NCBI GenBank assembly: GCA_051275005.1
Contig: JBNMOP010000006.1
Location: 1-49,824 of the forward strand
DNA: 49,824 bases
Reading direction: 5' to 3'
Source: Eutrophobius sp051275005
GTDB lineage: Bacteria > Pseudomonadota > Gammaproteobacteria > Eutrophobiales > Eutrophobiaceae
Made by a program: the position numbers and the translations under genes. Of this stretch, positions 18,711 to 27,252 are shown piece by piece. The notes beneath the pieces were generated by a model. The model ran no database searches. It was not told the DNA's origin and was given only the letters and a program-made list of their open reading frames with translations. The stretch's first letter is position 1, and every line of letters starts with the position of its first letter.

Positions 18711-19184
18711 TTAATAATCTGTAAATATAGAATGAGTAATCTGATCGCCAATTGCAAATCTATTCAACTGTATCTGACCTGCATTTAACTCTAGTACCGC
18801 AATTACGGGTTGACCTGAACTAATTGTACTAAGAGAATATGGCGTTGTATTTTCGGCAAAATTAACGATCACACCATTCTTATCTATAAATAACATATCC
18901 AGAGATAAAATCGTATTTTTCATCCACATTGTCGCCACTCGTTCTGGTTTATAGATAAATAACATACCCTGATTTCCTGGCATATGATCTCTAAACATTA
19001 AGCCTCGTTTCATTTGCAAGGATGAGCGAGCTATTTCTATATTATAGGTAACTGTTACGCCATCAGAATTAGTGATAAGCAGATTTTCCAGCTCTGGTTC
19101 TTTGGTCTGACCAAGTATAGAAATACTACACAGAAAAATGACCAGTAACAGCTTGATACTTATAATGTTACGAATTAATGACAT
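18711..19184 (-). CDS. DUF192 exported protein
   Basis: About 157 residues. A signal peptide (LLLVIFLCSISILG) is followed by a DUF192 domain with the hallmark blocks RSSLQMKRGLMFRDHMPGN, GMLFIYKPE, MWMKNTILSLDMLFID and PVIAVLELNAG. The function is unknown; archaeal structures show a small beta-fold. GAGGA lies 8 bases before the ATG at 19184, so I chose this start. An in-frame extension to 19259 would overlap rlmB and put non-hydrophobic sequence in front of the signal peptide. It follows rlmB by 19 bases and is followed closely by the M28 peptidase gene. Confidence 0.9.
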   Translation of the reverse strand: MSLIRNIISIKLLLVIFLCSISILGQTKEPELENLLITNSDGVTVTYNIEIARSSLQMKRGLMFRDHMPGNQGMLFIYKPERVATMWMKNTILSLDMLFIDKNGVIVNFAENTTPYSLSTISSGQPVIAVLELNAGQIQLNRFAIGDQITHSIFTDY

Positions 19185-19203
19185 TTTAATTTCCTCTTTA
19201 ATA

Positions 19204-19953
19204 TCATTGCCGTTGGCGAAGTGCTTCGTATAAACAGATCCCTGTAGCAACAGATACATTAAGACTCTCTACAATACCATGCATGGGTATACTGGCAAGG
19301 TAATCACAATTTTTACGGGTATTCAAACGCATACCTTTACCTTCTGCTCCCAGAATTATTGCCAAGGGTAAATTTAATTCTATTTCGTAAATACTTTTAT
19401 CTGCTTTATCATCGGCCCCAAGTATCCATACACCGGCATCTTGCAGATGATTAATTGTACGTGAAAGGTTTGTCACAGCTATAACGGGCGTATTTTCAAC
19501 TCCACCACAGGCCACTTTTCTCACCGCAGATGTTACCGATACAGATTTATCTTTAGGGATAATTACTGCATCTACCCCTGCCGCATTGGCCGTCCTTATG
19601 CATGCGCCAAGATTATGTGGATCCTGAATACCATCCAGTATTAAAAATAAAGGTAATGATGATTTTTTAGTAATAAGAATTTCATCAAGATCACTCACAT
19701 TACCAGTAGAATGGATTTTCATTTGCAAGACTATGCCCTGATGGTGCGCATTCTCTGTATGTTTATCCAGCGTTGCTTTTGGTGCGAAGTCGTGATGAAT
19801 ATCATTTTTCTCTAATAGTTTCAAAATCTCAGTTACATCAGGACCGTTTTTTTTATTAGCTTGCACCAATGCTGATAAAACTCTATCTGAGTTTAATCTC
19901 AATGCATGCCGCACCGTATGTAAACCGCAAATATACTCGAATGGTTTGCTCAT
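19204..19953 (-). CDS. rlmB: 23S rRNA (guanosine-2'-O)-methyltransferase RlmB
   Basis: A SPOUT-class methyltransferase that 2'-O-methylates G2251 in the P-loop of 23S rRNA. The N-terminal substrate-binding domain (ICGLHTVRHAL) is followed by the catalytic domain with the three conserved motifs: LDGIQDPHNLGACIRTANAAG, IILGAEGKGM and SIPMHGIVESLNVSVA. The last two build the trefoil knot. At 249 residues it is the normal size. It lies 35 bases after rnr, the same neighbour as in Escherichia coli, and the two are likely co-transcribed. Confidence 0.97.
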   Translation of the reverse strand: MSKPFEYICGLHTVRHALRLNSDRVLSALVQANKKNGPDVTEILKLLEKNDIHHDFAPKATLDKHTENAHHQGIVLQMKIHSTGNVSDLDEILITKKSSLPLFLILDGIQDPHNLGACIRTANAAGVDAVIIPKDKSVSVTSAVRKVACGGVENTPVIAVTNLSRTINHLQDAGVWILGADDKADKSIYEIELNLPLAIILGAEGKGMRLNTRKNCDYLASIPMHGIVESLNVSVATGICLYEALRQRQ

Positions 19954-19988
19954 AAAATATTATTCGAAGTCATTTATAATGAATTAGA

Positions 19989-22139
19989 CTAGTTTGACTT
20001 AGTCAGTTCAAAATCAATCTTATTTTCATCAGTATCTACCCGTATCAGTTTTACTTTGATCTGGTTTGATAACCTATAAGTCCTGCCTGTTCGTTCACCT
20101 CTTAAATGATGGTGCACAGGATCATGATGGTAATAATCTGCTGGTAAAGAGGTGACGTGCACTAATCCCTCGACAAACACATCATTAAGCTCGACAAACA
20201 GACCGAACCCCGTTACACCTGTAATAGTCCCTTCAAAAACTTCACCTATTCTGTCTTTCATATATTCACACTTAAGACTCTGTACGACATTGCGTGATGC
20301 CTCTTCTGCTCGCCGCTCTGTAGCCGAACAATGTATGCCAAAATCATGCATAGATTCATTATTATGCTGAGAATTTTTTGTATCTGATGACAAAATACTC
20401 TTAATGGCACGATGTACTAATAAATCAGGATAACGTCTAATAGGGGATGTAAAATGTGTATAAGCATCAAATGCCAAGCCAAAATGACCCAAATTTTCTT
20501 CTCCGTAATAAGCAAGTGGCATACTGCGTAATAATACCGTCTGAATAAGACGCGTGTCGGGGCGATTTTGAATTTTATCTATAACCATTGCATAATCTTT
20601 CGCCGTTGGTAATTCGCCTCCTCCAAGACTAAGCCCAAATGCCTTAAGAAATTCACGCAAATTTATCAATTTTTCTTGTTTTGGGCAATCGTGTACACGG
20701 AATAATGCAGGCGTCTTTTTTTGTACCAGAAATTTCGCTGCAGAAATATTTGCCGCAAGCATGCATTCTTCAATTAAGCGGTGCGCATCGTTCCTAAGCA
20801 TAGGTTCTATTGACGCAATATTTCCTTTTTCATCAAATATAATACGTGATTCAGATGTATCAAAATCCAACACACCTGTTCTTACCCTCGCTTTGTGCAT
20901 AGATTGATATAACCGGTACAGTTCATCCAGATGCGAAACCAGATGATCGTATCGCTTGCGTAATTGTGTGTCTTTATTTACTACAATATCTGACATTAAT
21001 GAATAGGTCATTCTCGCTGATGATTGAATAACGGCATTGAAAAAGCAAAAATCTTTGGTCTTACCACTACTATCAATTTTCATTTCACAAACCATAGCAA
21101 GTCGATCAACATCAGGTTTTAATGAACACAAACCATTTGAGAGAATCTCAGGCAACATCGGCACGACCCTGTCAGGGAAATATACAGATGTCCCTCTGCT
21201 AAAAGCCTCTCTATCCAAGGCAGAATCAGGTACTACATAATTAGAAACATCTGCGATGGCAACATATAATATCCAGCTATCTCCCTGTTTTTTACAATAA
21301 ACCGCATCATCAAAATCACGTGCATCTTCTCCATCAATAGTAACAAAAGGAAGTTGACGCAGATCTTTTCTATCCTTAGAAATTTTTATTTTGTCCTCAT
21401 CCAGGCTGACAATTTCCTGGTTAACTTCTTCTGGCCAGACATGGGGAATTTCATGGGCACGGATTGCTACTTCTGTCGCAATCCCTCGTGAATGATGGTC
21501 ACCTATTACATCGATTACCCTGCCCACAGGTTGGGTATGTTTATCTGGCTGCTTAGTTAACTTAACAACAACAAACTGTCCATGTTTGGCATTTTTTTCT
21601 TCACCATTTGGAATAAACACATCTTGATGTAATCGTTTATTATCCGGTACAACGAAACTTATTTTCTTTTCTTTATAGTAACGTCCAACGATTTGTTCAT
21701 TAGCCCTTTGCAGAACCTCCACCAGAGTACCTTCACACTTACCCTTTCGATTTTTTCCTGAAATACGGACAACTGCACGATCTCCATTAAGCAATGCGCG
21801 CATAACTTTACCTGACAGATATACATCCTCTGTTCCTGTGTCAGGGACAAGAAATCCATATCCTTCAGCATTGCCAATTACCCGTCCTGAGATCAGATCC
21901 ATTTTATCTACAAGACCGTAACCACCTCGACGATTTCTTATAATTTGACCATCACTAACCATCGCCTTCAAACGAGACCTGATTGGTTTACGCTGTTCCA
22001 GTGTAGGCATTCCAGCGAGAGCAGCAATTTCCTTTGAATTAATTGGTTTCCCGGCTTTTTTTAATATGGAAAGGAGCTCATCCCTGGTTGGAATGGATAT
22101 TTTATATTTTGGTTGATCTGAATTTTCTTTTCTTTTCAA
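19989..22139 (-). CDS. rnr: Ribonuclease R
   Basis: A 3'-to-5' exoribonuclease of the RNB family that degrades structured RNA and takes part in rRNA and tmRNA quality control. Domains: N-terminal helix-turn-helix (about 15-80), cold-shock OB folds (80-240), the RNB catalytic domain with GEDARDFDDAVY (about 270) and FTSPIRRYPDLLVHRAI, and a C-terminal S1 domain ending in KIDFELTKSN. The protein is 716 residues and stops right after S1, lacking the long lysine-rich tail of the Escherichia coli enzyme. Its upstream neighbour is a divergent tRNA-Leu, and rlmB follows. Confidence 0.97.
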   Translation of the reverse strand: MKRKENSDQPKYKISIPTRDELLSILKKAGKPINSKEIAALAGMPTLEQRKPIRSRLKAMVSDGQIIRNRRGGYGLVDKMDLISGRVIGNAEGYGFLVPDTGTEDVYLSGKVMRALLNGDRAVVRISGKNRKGKCEGTLVEVLQRANEQIVGRYYKEKKISFVVPDNKRLHQDVFIPNGEEKNAKHGQFVVVKLTKQPDKHTQPVGRVIDVIGDHHSRGIATEVAIRAHEIPHVWPEEVNQEIVSLDEDKIKISKDRKDLRQLPFVTIDGEDARDFDDAVYCKKQGDSWILYVAIADVSNYVVPDSALDREAFSRGTSVYFPDRVVPMLPEILSNGLCSLKPDVDRLAMVCEMKIDSSGKTKDFCFFNAVIQSSARMTYSLMSDIVVNKDTQLRKRYDHLVSHLDELYRLYQSMHKARVRTGVLDFDTSESRIIFDEKGNIASIEPMLRNDAHRLIEECMLAANISAAKFLVQKKTPALFRVHDCPKQEKLINLREFLKAFGLSLGGGELPTAKDYAMVIDKIQNRPDTRLIQTVLLRSMPLAYYGEENLGHFGLAFDAYTHFTSPIRRYPDLLVHRAIKSILSSDTKNSQHNNESMHDFGIHCSATERRAEEASRNVVQSLKCEYMKDRIGEVFEGTITGVTGFGLFVELNDVFVEGLVHVTSLPADYYHHDPVHHHLRGERTGRTYRLSNQIKVKLIRVDTDENKIDFELTKSN

Positions 22140-22162
22140 GTTTTAGTTTCCAAACTGTTTCA

Positions 22163-22191
22163 TTGACAATAATGTTGTGTATCGGTAAAGT
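22163..22191 (+). promoter_or_regulatory. Promoter of the tRNA-Leu gene
   Basis: A perfect -35 (TTGACA, 22163-22168), a 17-base spacer and TAAAGT (22186-22191) as -10 lie just upstream of the tRNA. The next bases, CCGCCG, make a GC-rich discriminator, a feature of stable-RNA promoters under stringent control. The mature tRNA begins about 25 bases after the predicted start. Confidence 0.7.
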
Positions 22192-22222
22192 CCGCCGTTC
22201 TTTTCCTGATGTATTTCTCATT

Positions 22223-22309
22223 GCCGAGGTGGCGGAATTGGTAGACGCGCTAGCTTCAGGTGCTAGTTGGGGTAACTCAGTGGAGGTTCAAGTCCTCTTC
22301 TCGGCACCA
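22223..22309 (+). tRNA. tRNA-Leu (anticodon CAG)
   Basis: The acceptor stem GCCGAGG pairs with TCTCGGC, followed by discriminator A and an encoded CCA. The anticodon stem CTAGC/GCTAG closes the loop TTCAGGT, giving anticodon CAG, which reads CUG. The variable arm is long (a TGGG/CTCA stem), as in class II tRNAs. The T arm contains GGTTCAAGTCC. It lies between rnr and purA on the opposite strand, the same place as in Pseudomonas genomes. Confidence 0.97.
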
Positions 22310-22369
22310 TTTATAAACAATCATGCCCCGACATTACTGGTAACTGATAATTGGCATGCATTTTACCGG

Positions 22370-23662
22370 CTAGTCAAATGGGTGATTGATAATTATTGTA
22401 TCTGCCCGATCTGGTCCGGTGGAGACAATATCAACTTTAGTAGAAGTTAACGTCTCAATCCGATGCAGATAGGCACGAGCCGATTCAGGGAGTTGACTGA
22501 ATTTCTTGATACCTACTGTTGAACCTTCCCAACCGTCATGATCTTCATATATCGGCTGACACTGTGATATGGCATGAGCACCGACGGGAGGTATATCAAA
22601 CCGTTTTCCATTGATTGTATATCCTGTACAGATACGAATAGAGTCTAGTCCATCGAGCACATCCAATTTTGTTATACACAATCCAGATATACTATTTAAT
22701 TGTATTGACCGTTTTAGCGACACTGCATCAAACCAGCCACAACGTCTGGGCCTACCTGTAGTAGCGCCAAATTCATGTCCACGGCTGGATAAATGTGCTC
22801 CAACGTCATCAAATAATTCAGTTGGAAATGGACCAGAACCAACCCTGGTTGTGTAAGCTTTAGTTATGGCAAGAACATAATCCAGGTTAAGCGGACCAAC
22901 ACCTGTACCAGTAGAGGCTGCACCGGCTGTAGTATTGGATGACGTTACGTATGGATAAGTACCATGGTCAATATCCAGCAACGTACCCTGAGCACCTTCA
23001 AACAAGATATCTCCGCCTTCAGCTTGTATAGAAAATAACTTATCTGTTACATCGATAATTAACGGTTCCAGAATTTCTGCTGAATTCATTGCCTCGTCCA
23101 GGAGCTGCTGGAAATCAAGCGCTTTACTTTTATAATAATTTTTTAGTACAAAATTATGATAATCCAGCACCTCACCCAATCCTGCGGCAAAACGCTCACG
23201 ATTTAATAAATCACCTACACGCAATGCCCTTCTGGCGACTTTATCTTCATACGCCGGACCTATACCTCGTCCTGTCGTACCAATCGCGGCATTTCCCCGA
23301 GCACGCTCTCTGGCTTGATCAAGTTCAATATGAAAAGGCAGTATTAATGGACATGCTTCACTGATACGAAGTCTCTCTTTAACAGGTATCCCACTCTCTT
23401 CTAACAATGTCATTTCCATTATTAATGCTGAAGGACTAATAACGACACCATTTCCTATCAGGCATAATGTATTATCCCTTAAGATGCCAGACGGAATGAG
23501 ATGTAAAATCGTTTTTTTACCATCTATAACAACAGTATGACCGGCATTATGCCCCCCCTGAAATCTTACAACCGCCGCTGTCCTCTCAGTGAGTAGATCG
23601 ACGATCTTCCCCTTACCTTCATCTCCCCATTGACTGCCAATGATTACTACATTCTTTGCCAT
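22370..23662 (-). CDS. purA: Adenylosuccinate synthetase
   Basis: It catalyses the GTP-dependent condensation of IMP and aspartate, the first step from IMP to AMP. It begins MAKNVVIIGSQWGDEGKGK, with the glycine-rich GDEGKGK loop. GHNAGHTV, GTTGRGIGPAYEDK, EGAQGTLLDIDHGTYPYVT and RVGSGPFPTEL are intact. The length of 430 matches the family. The frame continues upstream to 23749, but that extension has no homologous character and overlaps hisZ, so ATG 23662 is the start. It is 52 bases downstream of hisZ. Confidence 0.98.
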   Translation of the reverse strand: MAKNVVIIGSQWGDEGKGKIVDLLTERTAAVVRFQGGHNAGHTVVIDGKKTILHLIPSGILRDNTLCLIGNGVVISPSALIMEMTLLEESGIPVKERLRISEACPLILPFHIELDQARERARGNAAIGTTGRGIGPAYEDKVARRALRVGDLLNRERFAAGLGEVLDYHNFVLKNYYKSKALDFQQLLDEAMNSAEILEPLIIDVTDKLFSIQAEGGDILFEGAQGTLLDIDHGTYPYVTSSNTTAGAASTGTGVGPLNLDYVLAITKAYTTRVGSGPFPTELFDDVGAHLSSRGHEFGATTGRPRRCGWFDAVSLKRSIQLNSISGLCITKLDVLDGLDSIRICTGYTINGKRFDIPPVGAHAISQCQPIYEDHDGWEGSTVGIKKFSQLPESARAYLHRIETLTSTKVDIVSTGPDRADTIIINHPFD

Positions 23663-23714
23663 TTTTAAACTCTTTAAGTTAATAGTATTTAATATTAATA
23701 ACCGAAGGCAGGAA

Positions 23715-24902
23715 TCACACTTTAAGATTCCTGATTTTCCAACGTCCACCTTCTAAATATAATTCACGATCACATCCCATCTCACCCGCATTACCTACCT
23801 GATCAGTTAACTGGTATATAACGCGTTCTCCCTTAGCCCTTAATTCTTTAACCGCATCATACAAACCGGGTACATTTGAGCCCGGGGCAAAAATGGCAGT
23901 ATTAATTCTTTCTGGACGGGATATCAGATCAAATAGTAGTTTAACGTCTGAACTAAATCCTGTTGCTGGTCGTGCTCGCCCGAATCCTTCTCCTATCCCG
24001 TCGTAACGTCCACCAAATGCAATTCCCTGTCCCTGACCATGCATGTAGGCTGTAAATATCATACCATTGTGATATTTATATCCTCCAATATCTGCCAAAT
24101 CGAACATTAATGATGCATCTTTGACATGATTTAAAGTTAGTTCTGCAATTTGCTCTAATTCATCAATGCAAAGGACTATATCCGTATCAATAGAGGCAAA
24201 AATATTTCTCGCCTCATTTAATATAGCCTTGTCACCATATAAGTTAATTAAAGTTACAACGGCATCCGACAATTCTTTGGAAACAGACCATTCATCAAGT
24301 TGCAATTTCAGCTCTGTTTTGGATTTTTTATGCAATGCAGATGAAACGATATTCTCCTGCACAGAGGTTAAATTTAGTTTTTTAATTAATTTTCGATAAA
24401 TACCTACATGTCCAATCTCAACCTGGGCATTTTTAATCCCGGCAATATGCAATGTCTTCAGCATCAATGACAGAATTTCAGCATCGCTCTCAACTCCGGA
24501 ATGGCCGAATAATTCAGCGCCTACCTGCATTGGTGCACGAGTACCGGCGAGTGTCCCAGGAAGTGTGTGTAATATAGTCCCGAAATAGCATAGACGGACG
24601 GGTGTATCACGATTAAGAATGCTGCTATCTATTCTGGCAACCTGGGGAGTAATATCGGCTCGTATACCCATTAACTTTCCGGTTAATTGGTCTGTAATCT
24701 TGAAGGTTTTTAGATCAAGATCTTCACCAGTACCCGTTAATAATGAATCCAGGTATTCAATCAATGGTGGCATGACCAGTTCATAACCCCAACTATCAAA
24801 CTGATCAACTATCTTTCTATAGAGTAGTTCCATTTCGTAGGCACGTGGTGGTAAGACCTCTTCTATGCCTTCAGGTAGTACCCAGGATTTTGATTCGAGC
24901 AT
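23715..24902 (-). CDS. hisZ: ATP phosphoribosyltransferase regulatory subunit HisZ
   Basis: A class II histidyl-tRNA synthetase paralogue that partners a short HisG and is needed for the first step of histidine synthesis. The N-terminus WVLPEGIEEVLPPRAYEMELL and GTGEDLDLKTFKITDQLTGK, MGIRADITPQVARID, and FGGRYDGIGEGFGRARPATGFS are typical. At 395 residues it lacks the anticodon-binding domain of a true HisRS. Its presence implies that the genome carries the short-form hisG. The start is one base after the DUF2065 stop. Confidence 0.95.
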   Translation of the reverse strand: MLESKSWVLPEGIEEVLPPRAYEMELLYRKIVDQFDSWGYELVMPPLIEYLDSLLTGTGEDLDLKTFKITDQLTGKLMGIRADITPQVARIDSSILNRDTPVRLCYFGTILHTLPGTLAGTRAPMQVGAELFGHSGVESDAEILSLMLKTLHIAGIKNAQVEIGHVGIYRKLIKKLNLTSVQENIVSSALHKKSKTELKLQLDEWSVSKELSDAVVTLINLYGDKAILNEARNIFASIDTDIVLCIDELEQIAELTLNHVKDASLMFDLADIGGYKYHNGMIFTAYMHGQGQGIAFGGRYDGIGEGFGRARPATGFSSDVKLLFDLISRPERINTAIFAPGSNVPGLYDAVKELRAKGERVIYQLTDQVGNAGEMGCDRELYLEGGRWKIRNLKV

Positions 24903-24903
24903 A

Positions 24904-25089
24904 TTAACGTACCAGGTAAAGAAATATTAAACCAGCTAACATACTTGTAAAACCAATTATTCGTAGATTAGTATTATTTAATTGTGAAGCTGTCATAAAT
25001 ATTTTGCGGATACCATTCGGATTTAAAAATGGCATAATTCCTTCAATTATAAAGACCAGTGCCAAGGCCGTTAGGATATCTGTCCACAT
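24904..25089 (-). CDS. DUF2065 (YjeT-like) small membrane protein
   Basis: A 61-residue protein with two membrane helices (about 3-22 and 43-60), matching the DUF2065/YjeT family: WTDILTALALVFIIEGIMPFLNP at the start and a second helix ending FLYLVR. The function is unknown. It follows hflC by 46 bases, as yjeT follows hflC in Escherichia coli, so it may act with the HflKC complex. That link is inferred from conserved order only. Confidence 0.92.
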   Translation of the reverse strand: MWTDILTALALVFIIEGIMPFLNPNGIRKIFMTASQLNNTNLRIIGFTSMLAGLIFLYLVR

Positions 25090-25135
25090 AAACCGAGACT
25101 TCCTGATATAACTGAATGCAGAATGAATTTAGATA

Positions 25136-26002
25136 TTATTTACCCTGTTGTCCTCTAAAATATTTAAAAAAGTCAGAGTCCGGTTGTAACAAAAGTATAT
25201 CGTTATTCCCTTGAAAACTATTCTGATACGCATTAAGACTACGATAAAATGAAAAAAATTCCGAATTTTTCCCATAGGCAGAGGCATATATTTCGGTAGC
25301 CTGGGCATCACCTTCACCTCTAATGGTTTCCGCATCCTTGAATGCGTTTGCTAATATAACTTCTCTCTCACGGTCTGAATTTGCTTTTATTCGCTCGGCC
25401 GCTTCCCCACCGCGTGCCCGAAAATCTTTTGCAACACGGGTTCGCTCTGCACGCATTCGATCATAAACTGATGTGCTAACTTCTTCTGGCAAGTCGATCC
25501 TTTTCGTGCGTACATCAACAACTTCGATTCCTAGTTCACTCTGTACCATATCGGTTGTTGACTGGACAATATCCAGGACTTCACCTCGTGTGCCAGCCAC
25601 AACTTCCTGCACAGTACGTAGACCAAATTCATCTCTCAATGCACGATTTATGCGCTGACCTAATAACCCATTTGCATACTCAATATCACCACCACGTGTT
25701 GCTGTATAAAAATTTTCAACATTTGAGATTCGCCATTTAACGTAGTAGTCAACAATAACATCTTTCTTTTCACTGGTTAGAAAACGTTGTGGGGCCTGGT
25801 CAAAATTTAACAATCGGGACTCAAATTTTTGTACTGTATTCACCCAAGGGATCATAAAGTGCAACCCTGGTTCAGTCGCAGAGTGTTCTATTTCTCTGAA
25901 TTTGAAGACGATCGCCTGTTCCCACTGATAAACCCTGAATACTGAGAAATTACCCACGAGTAATACAACAACAATTAACGGAATCATAATTCTTGATAAC
26001 AT
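25136..26002 (-). CDS. hflC: HflC, membrane protease modulator
   Basis: An SPFH/prohibitin-family protein that assembles with HflK around the FtsH protease in the inner membrane and limits its activity. The N-terminal membrane anchor (LIVVVLLVGNFSVF) is followed by FRVYQWEQAIVFKFREI, the SPFH domain and the helical region with RARGGEAAERIKANSDREREV. The length of 288 is slightly below the Escherichia coli protein. It begins 2 bases after the hflK stop, and a GAGGAG ribosome site lies inside the end of hflK. Confidence 0.96.
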   Translation of the reverse strand: MLSRIMIPLIVVVLLVGNFSVFRVYQWEQAIVFKFREIEHSATEPGLHFMIPWVNTVQKFESRLLNFDQAPQRFLTSEKKDVIVDYYVKWRISNVENFYTATRGGDIEYANGLLGQRINRALRDEFGLRTVQEVVAGTRGEVLDIVQSTTDMVQSELGIEVVDVRTKRIDLPEEVSTSVYDRMRAERTRVAKDFRARGGEAAERIKANSDREREVILANAFKDAETIRGEGDAQATEIYASAYGKNSEFFSFYRSLNAYQNSFQGNNDILLLQPDSDFFKYFRGQQGK

Positions 26003-26004
26003 TA

Positions 26005-27168
26005 TTATCTTACTCCTCTGTCGCGTCTGTCAGCTCGATCATACAAGCCCTGAGAAGTCTGGCCAGATGATGGCGCAGTATTGGGGGACGATGAATTTTC
26101 AATTACACTTCTGCCAGTTCGAGAATTCTCCATCATTTTATCTATCGGTAAATAAATAAGACTATTACTACCTTGAGAATCGATCATAACCTTATTCGTA
26201 TTGGATAAAACTCTCTCCATAGTATCTAGATACATGCGATCACGGGTGACAGCCGGTGCACGTTCATACTCAGCAAGTATCTGTTCGAATCGTGCCGCAT
26301 TTCCCTCAGCCTCTGCAATTACCCTGGCCTTGTATCCATTTGATTGCTCCCTGATACGCGCGCCCTGCCCCCTTGCCTGAGGTATAATTTCATTACTGTA
26401 TGCCTCAGCTTCATTAACCAGGCGCTGCTCATCCTCTCTTGCCTTAATTGCATCATCAAATGCTGCTTTTACAGGTTCAGGAGGCTTGGCAATTTGCATA
26501 TCTACCTTAACAATCAATATTCCGGCAATATAATCCGTCAAGATTTGCTGTAATAATGCTTCTATGTTTTGTGCAACATCACTACGTCCCTCAACCAGAA
26601 CAAAATCAAGTGTACTTTTACCTATCACGCTTCTGACTGCACCTTCGGCAACCTGTCGCAGGGTCAAATCTGGCTGAACGACATTAAAGAGATAATCCGA
26701 AGGTTCAATTATTCGCCATTGTACGGCTACTTCTACTTCAACTATGTTTTCATCCTGCGTTAACATCGATGCATTATGTTGGAATGATCTAACCTGACCA
26801 ACATTCACTCGAACCACATTGTCTACAAAACTTGGCATTGCAAAATTTAATCCTGGCTGCATAATTTTGTTGTATTGACCAAATCGTAAGACCAAACCGC
26901 GTTCCTGTTCATCGATGGTATAGGTAATGTTGTAAACCAATCCAGCAGCAAGGACAATCAGGATTATCAATAACAGAAGTGGCGAGCTTTTATTACCGCC
27001 AGGTCGAACCGGAGAGGGTTTTCGACCAAACAATCCGCCGAAACCATCCTGCATTTTTTTAACAATTTCATCAAGATCCGGTGGTCCCTCATTGTCTCCA
27101 CCAGAGCCCTTGCCCCAAGGATCCTTGTCCTTATCTTTGTCTCCTCCGGAAGGTTCATTCCAGCCCAT
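26005..27168 (-). CDS. hflK: HflK, membrane protease modulator
   Basis: The partner of HflC in the FtsH-HflKC supercomplex. The Gly/Asp-rich N-terminus (MGWNEPSGG, PPDLDEIVKK, FGGLFGRK) is typical. It is followed by a membrane helix (about 67-85), YTIDEQERGLVLRFGQY and the SPFH domain, then a helical region ending in a polar tail. Two adjacent ATGs exist: GGAG lies 7 bases before the second (27168), which also matches the family start, so it is preferred over 27171. It lies 85 bases after the hflX stop on the same strand. Confidence 0.95.
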   Translation of the reverse strand: MGWNEPSGGDKDKDKDPWGKGSGGDNEGPPDLDEIVKKMQDGFGGLFGRKPSPVRPGGNKSSPLLLLIILIVLAAGLVYNITYTIDEQERGLVLRFGQYNKIMQPGLNFAMPSFVDNVVRVNVGQVRSFQHNASMLTQDENIVEVEVAVQWRIIEPSDYLFNVVQPDLTLRQVAEGAVRSVIGKSTLDFVLVEGRSDVAQNIEALLQQILTDYIAGILIVKVDMQIAKPPEPVKAAFDDAIKAREDEQRLVNEAEAYSNEIIPQARGQGARIREQSNGYKARVIAEAEGNAARFEQILAEYERAPAVTRDRMYLDTMERVLSNTNKVMIDSQGSNSLIYLPIDKMMENSRTGRSVIENSSSPNTAPSSGQTSQGLYDRADRRDRGVR

Positions 27169-27252
27169 CATTTAGCTCCGTAATCATATTGTGTATTTGG
27201 TTCAGTTATATAAGGCTACAATTTACGATAGTACCACATTCTATAGTAGATT

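Noticed and set aside
19185..19259. N-terminal extension of the DUF192 gene
   Set aside because: It overlaps rlmB and would place polar sequence before the signal peptide; GAGGA precedes the ATG at 19184.
22043..22450. Plus-strand open frame of about 135 codons
   Set aside because: It reads through the tRNA-Leu gene (AEVAELVDALASGASWGNS is the well-known false translation of this tRNA) and into antisense purA.
23663..23749. N-terminal extension of purA
   Set aside because: It overlaps the end of hisZ and precedes the conserved MAKNVVIIGSQWGDEGKGK start of the family.
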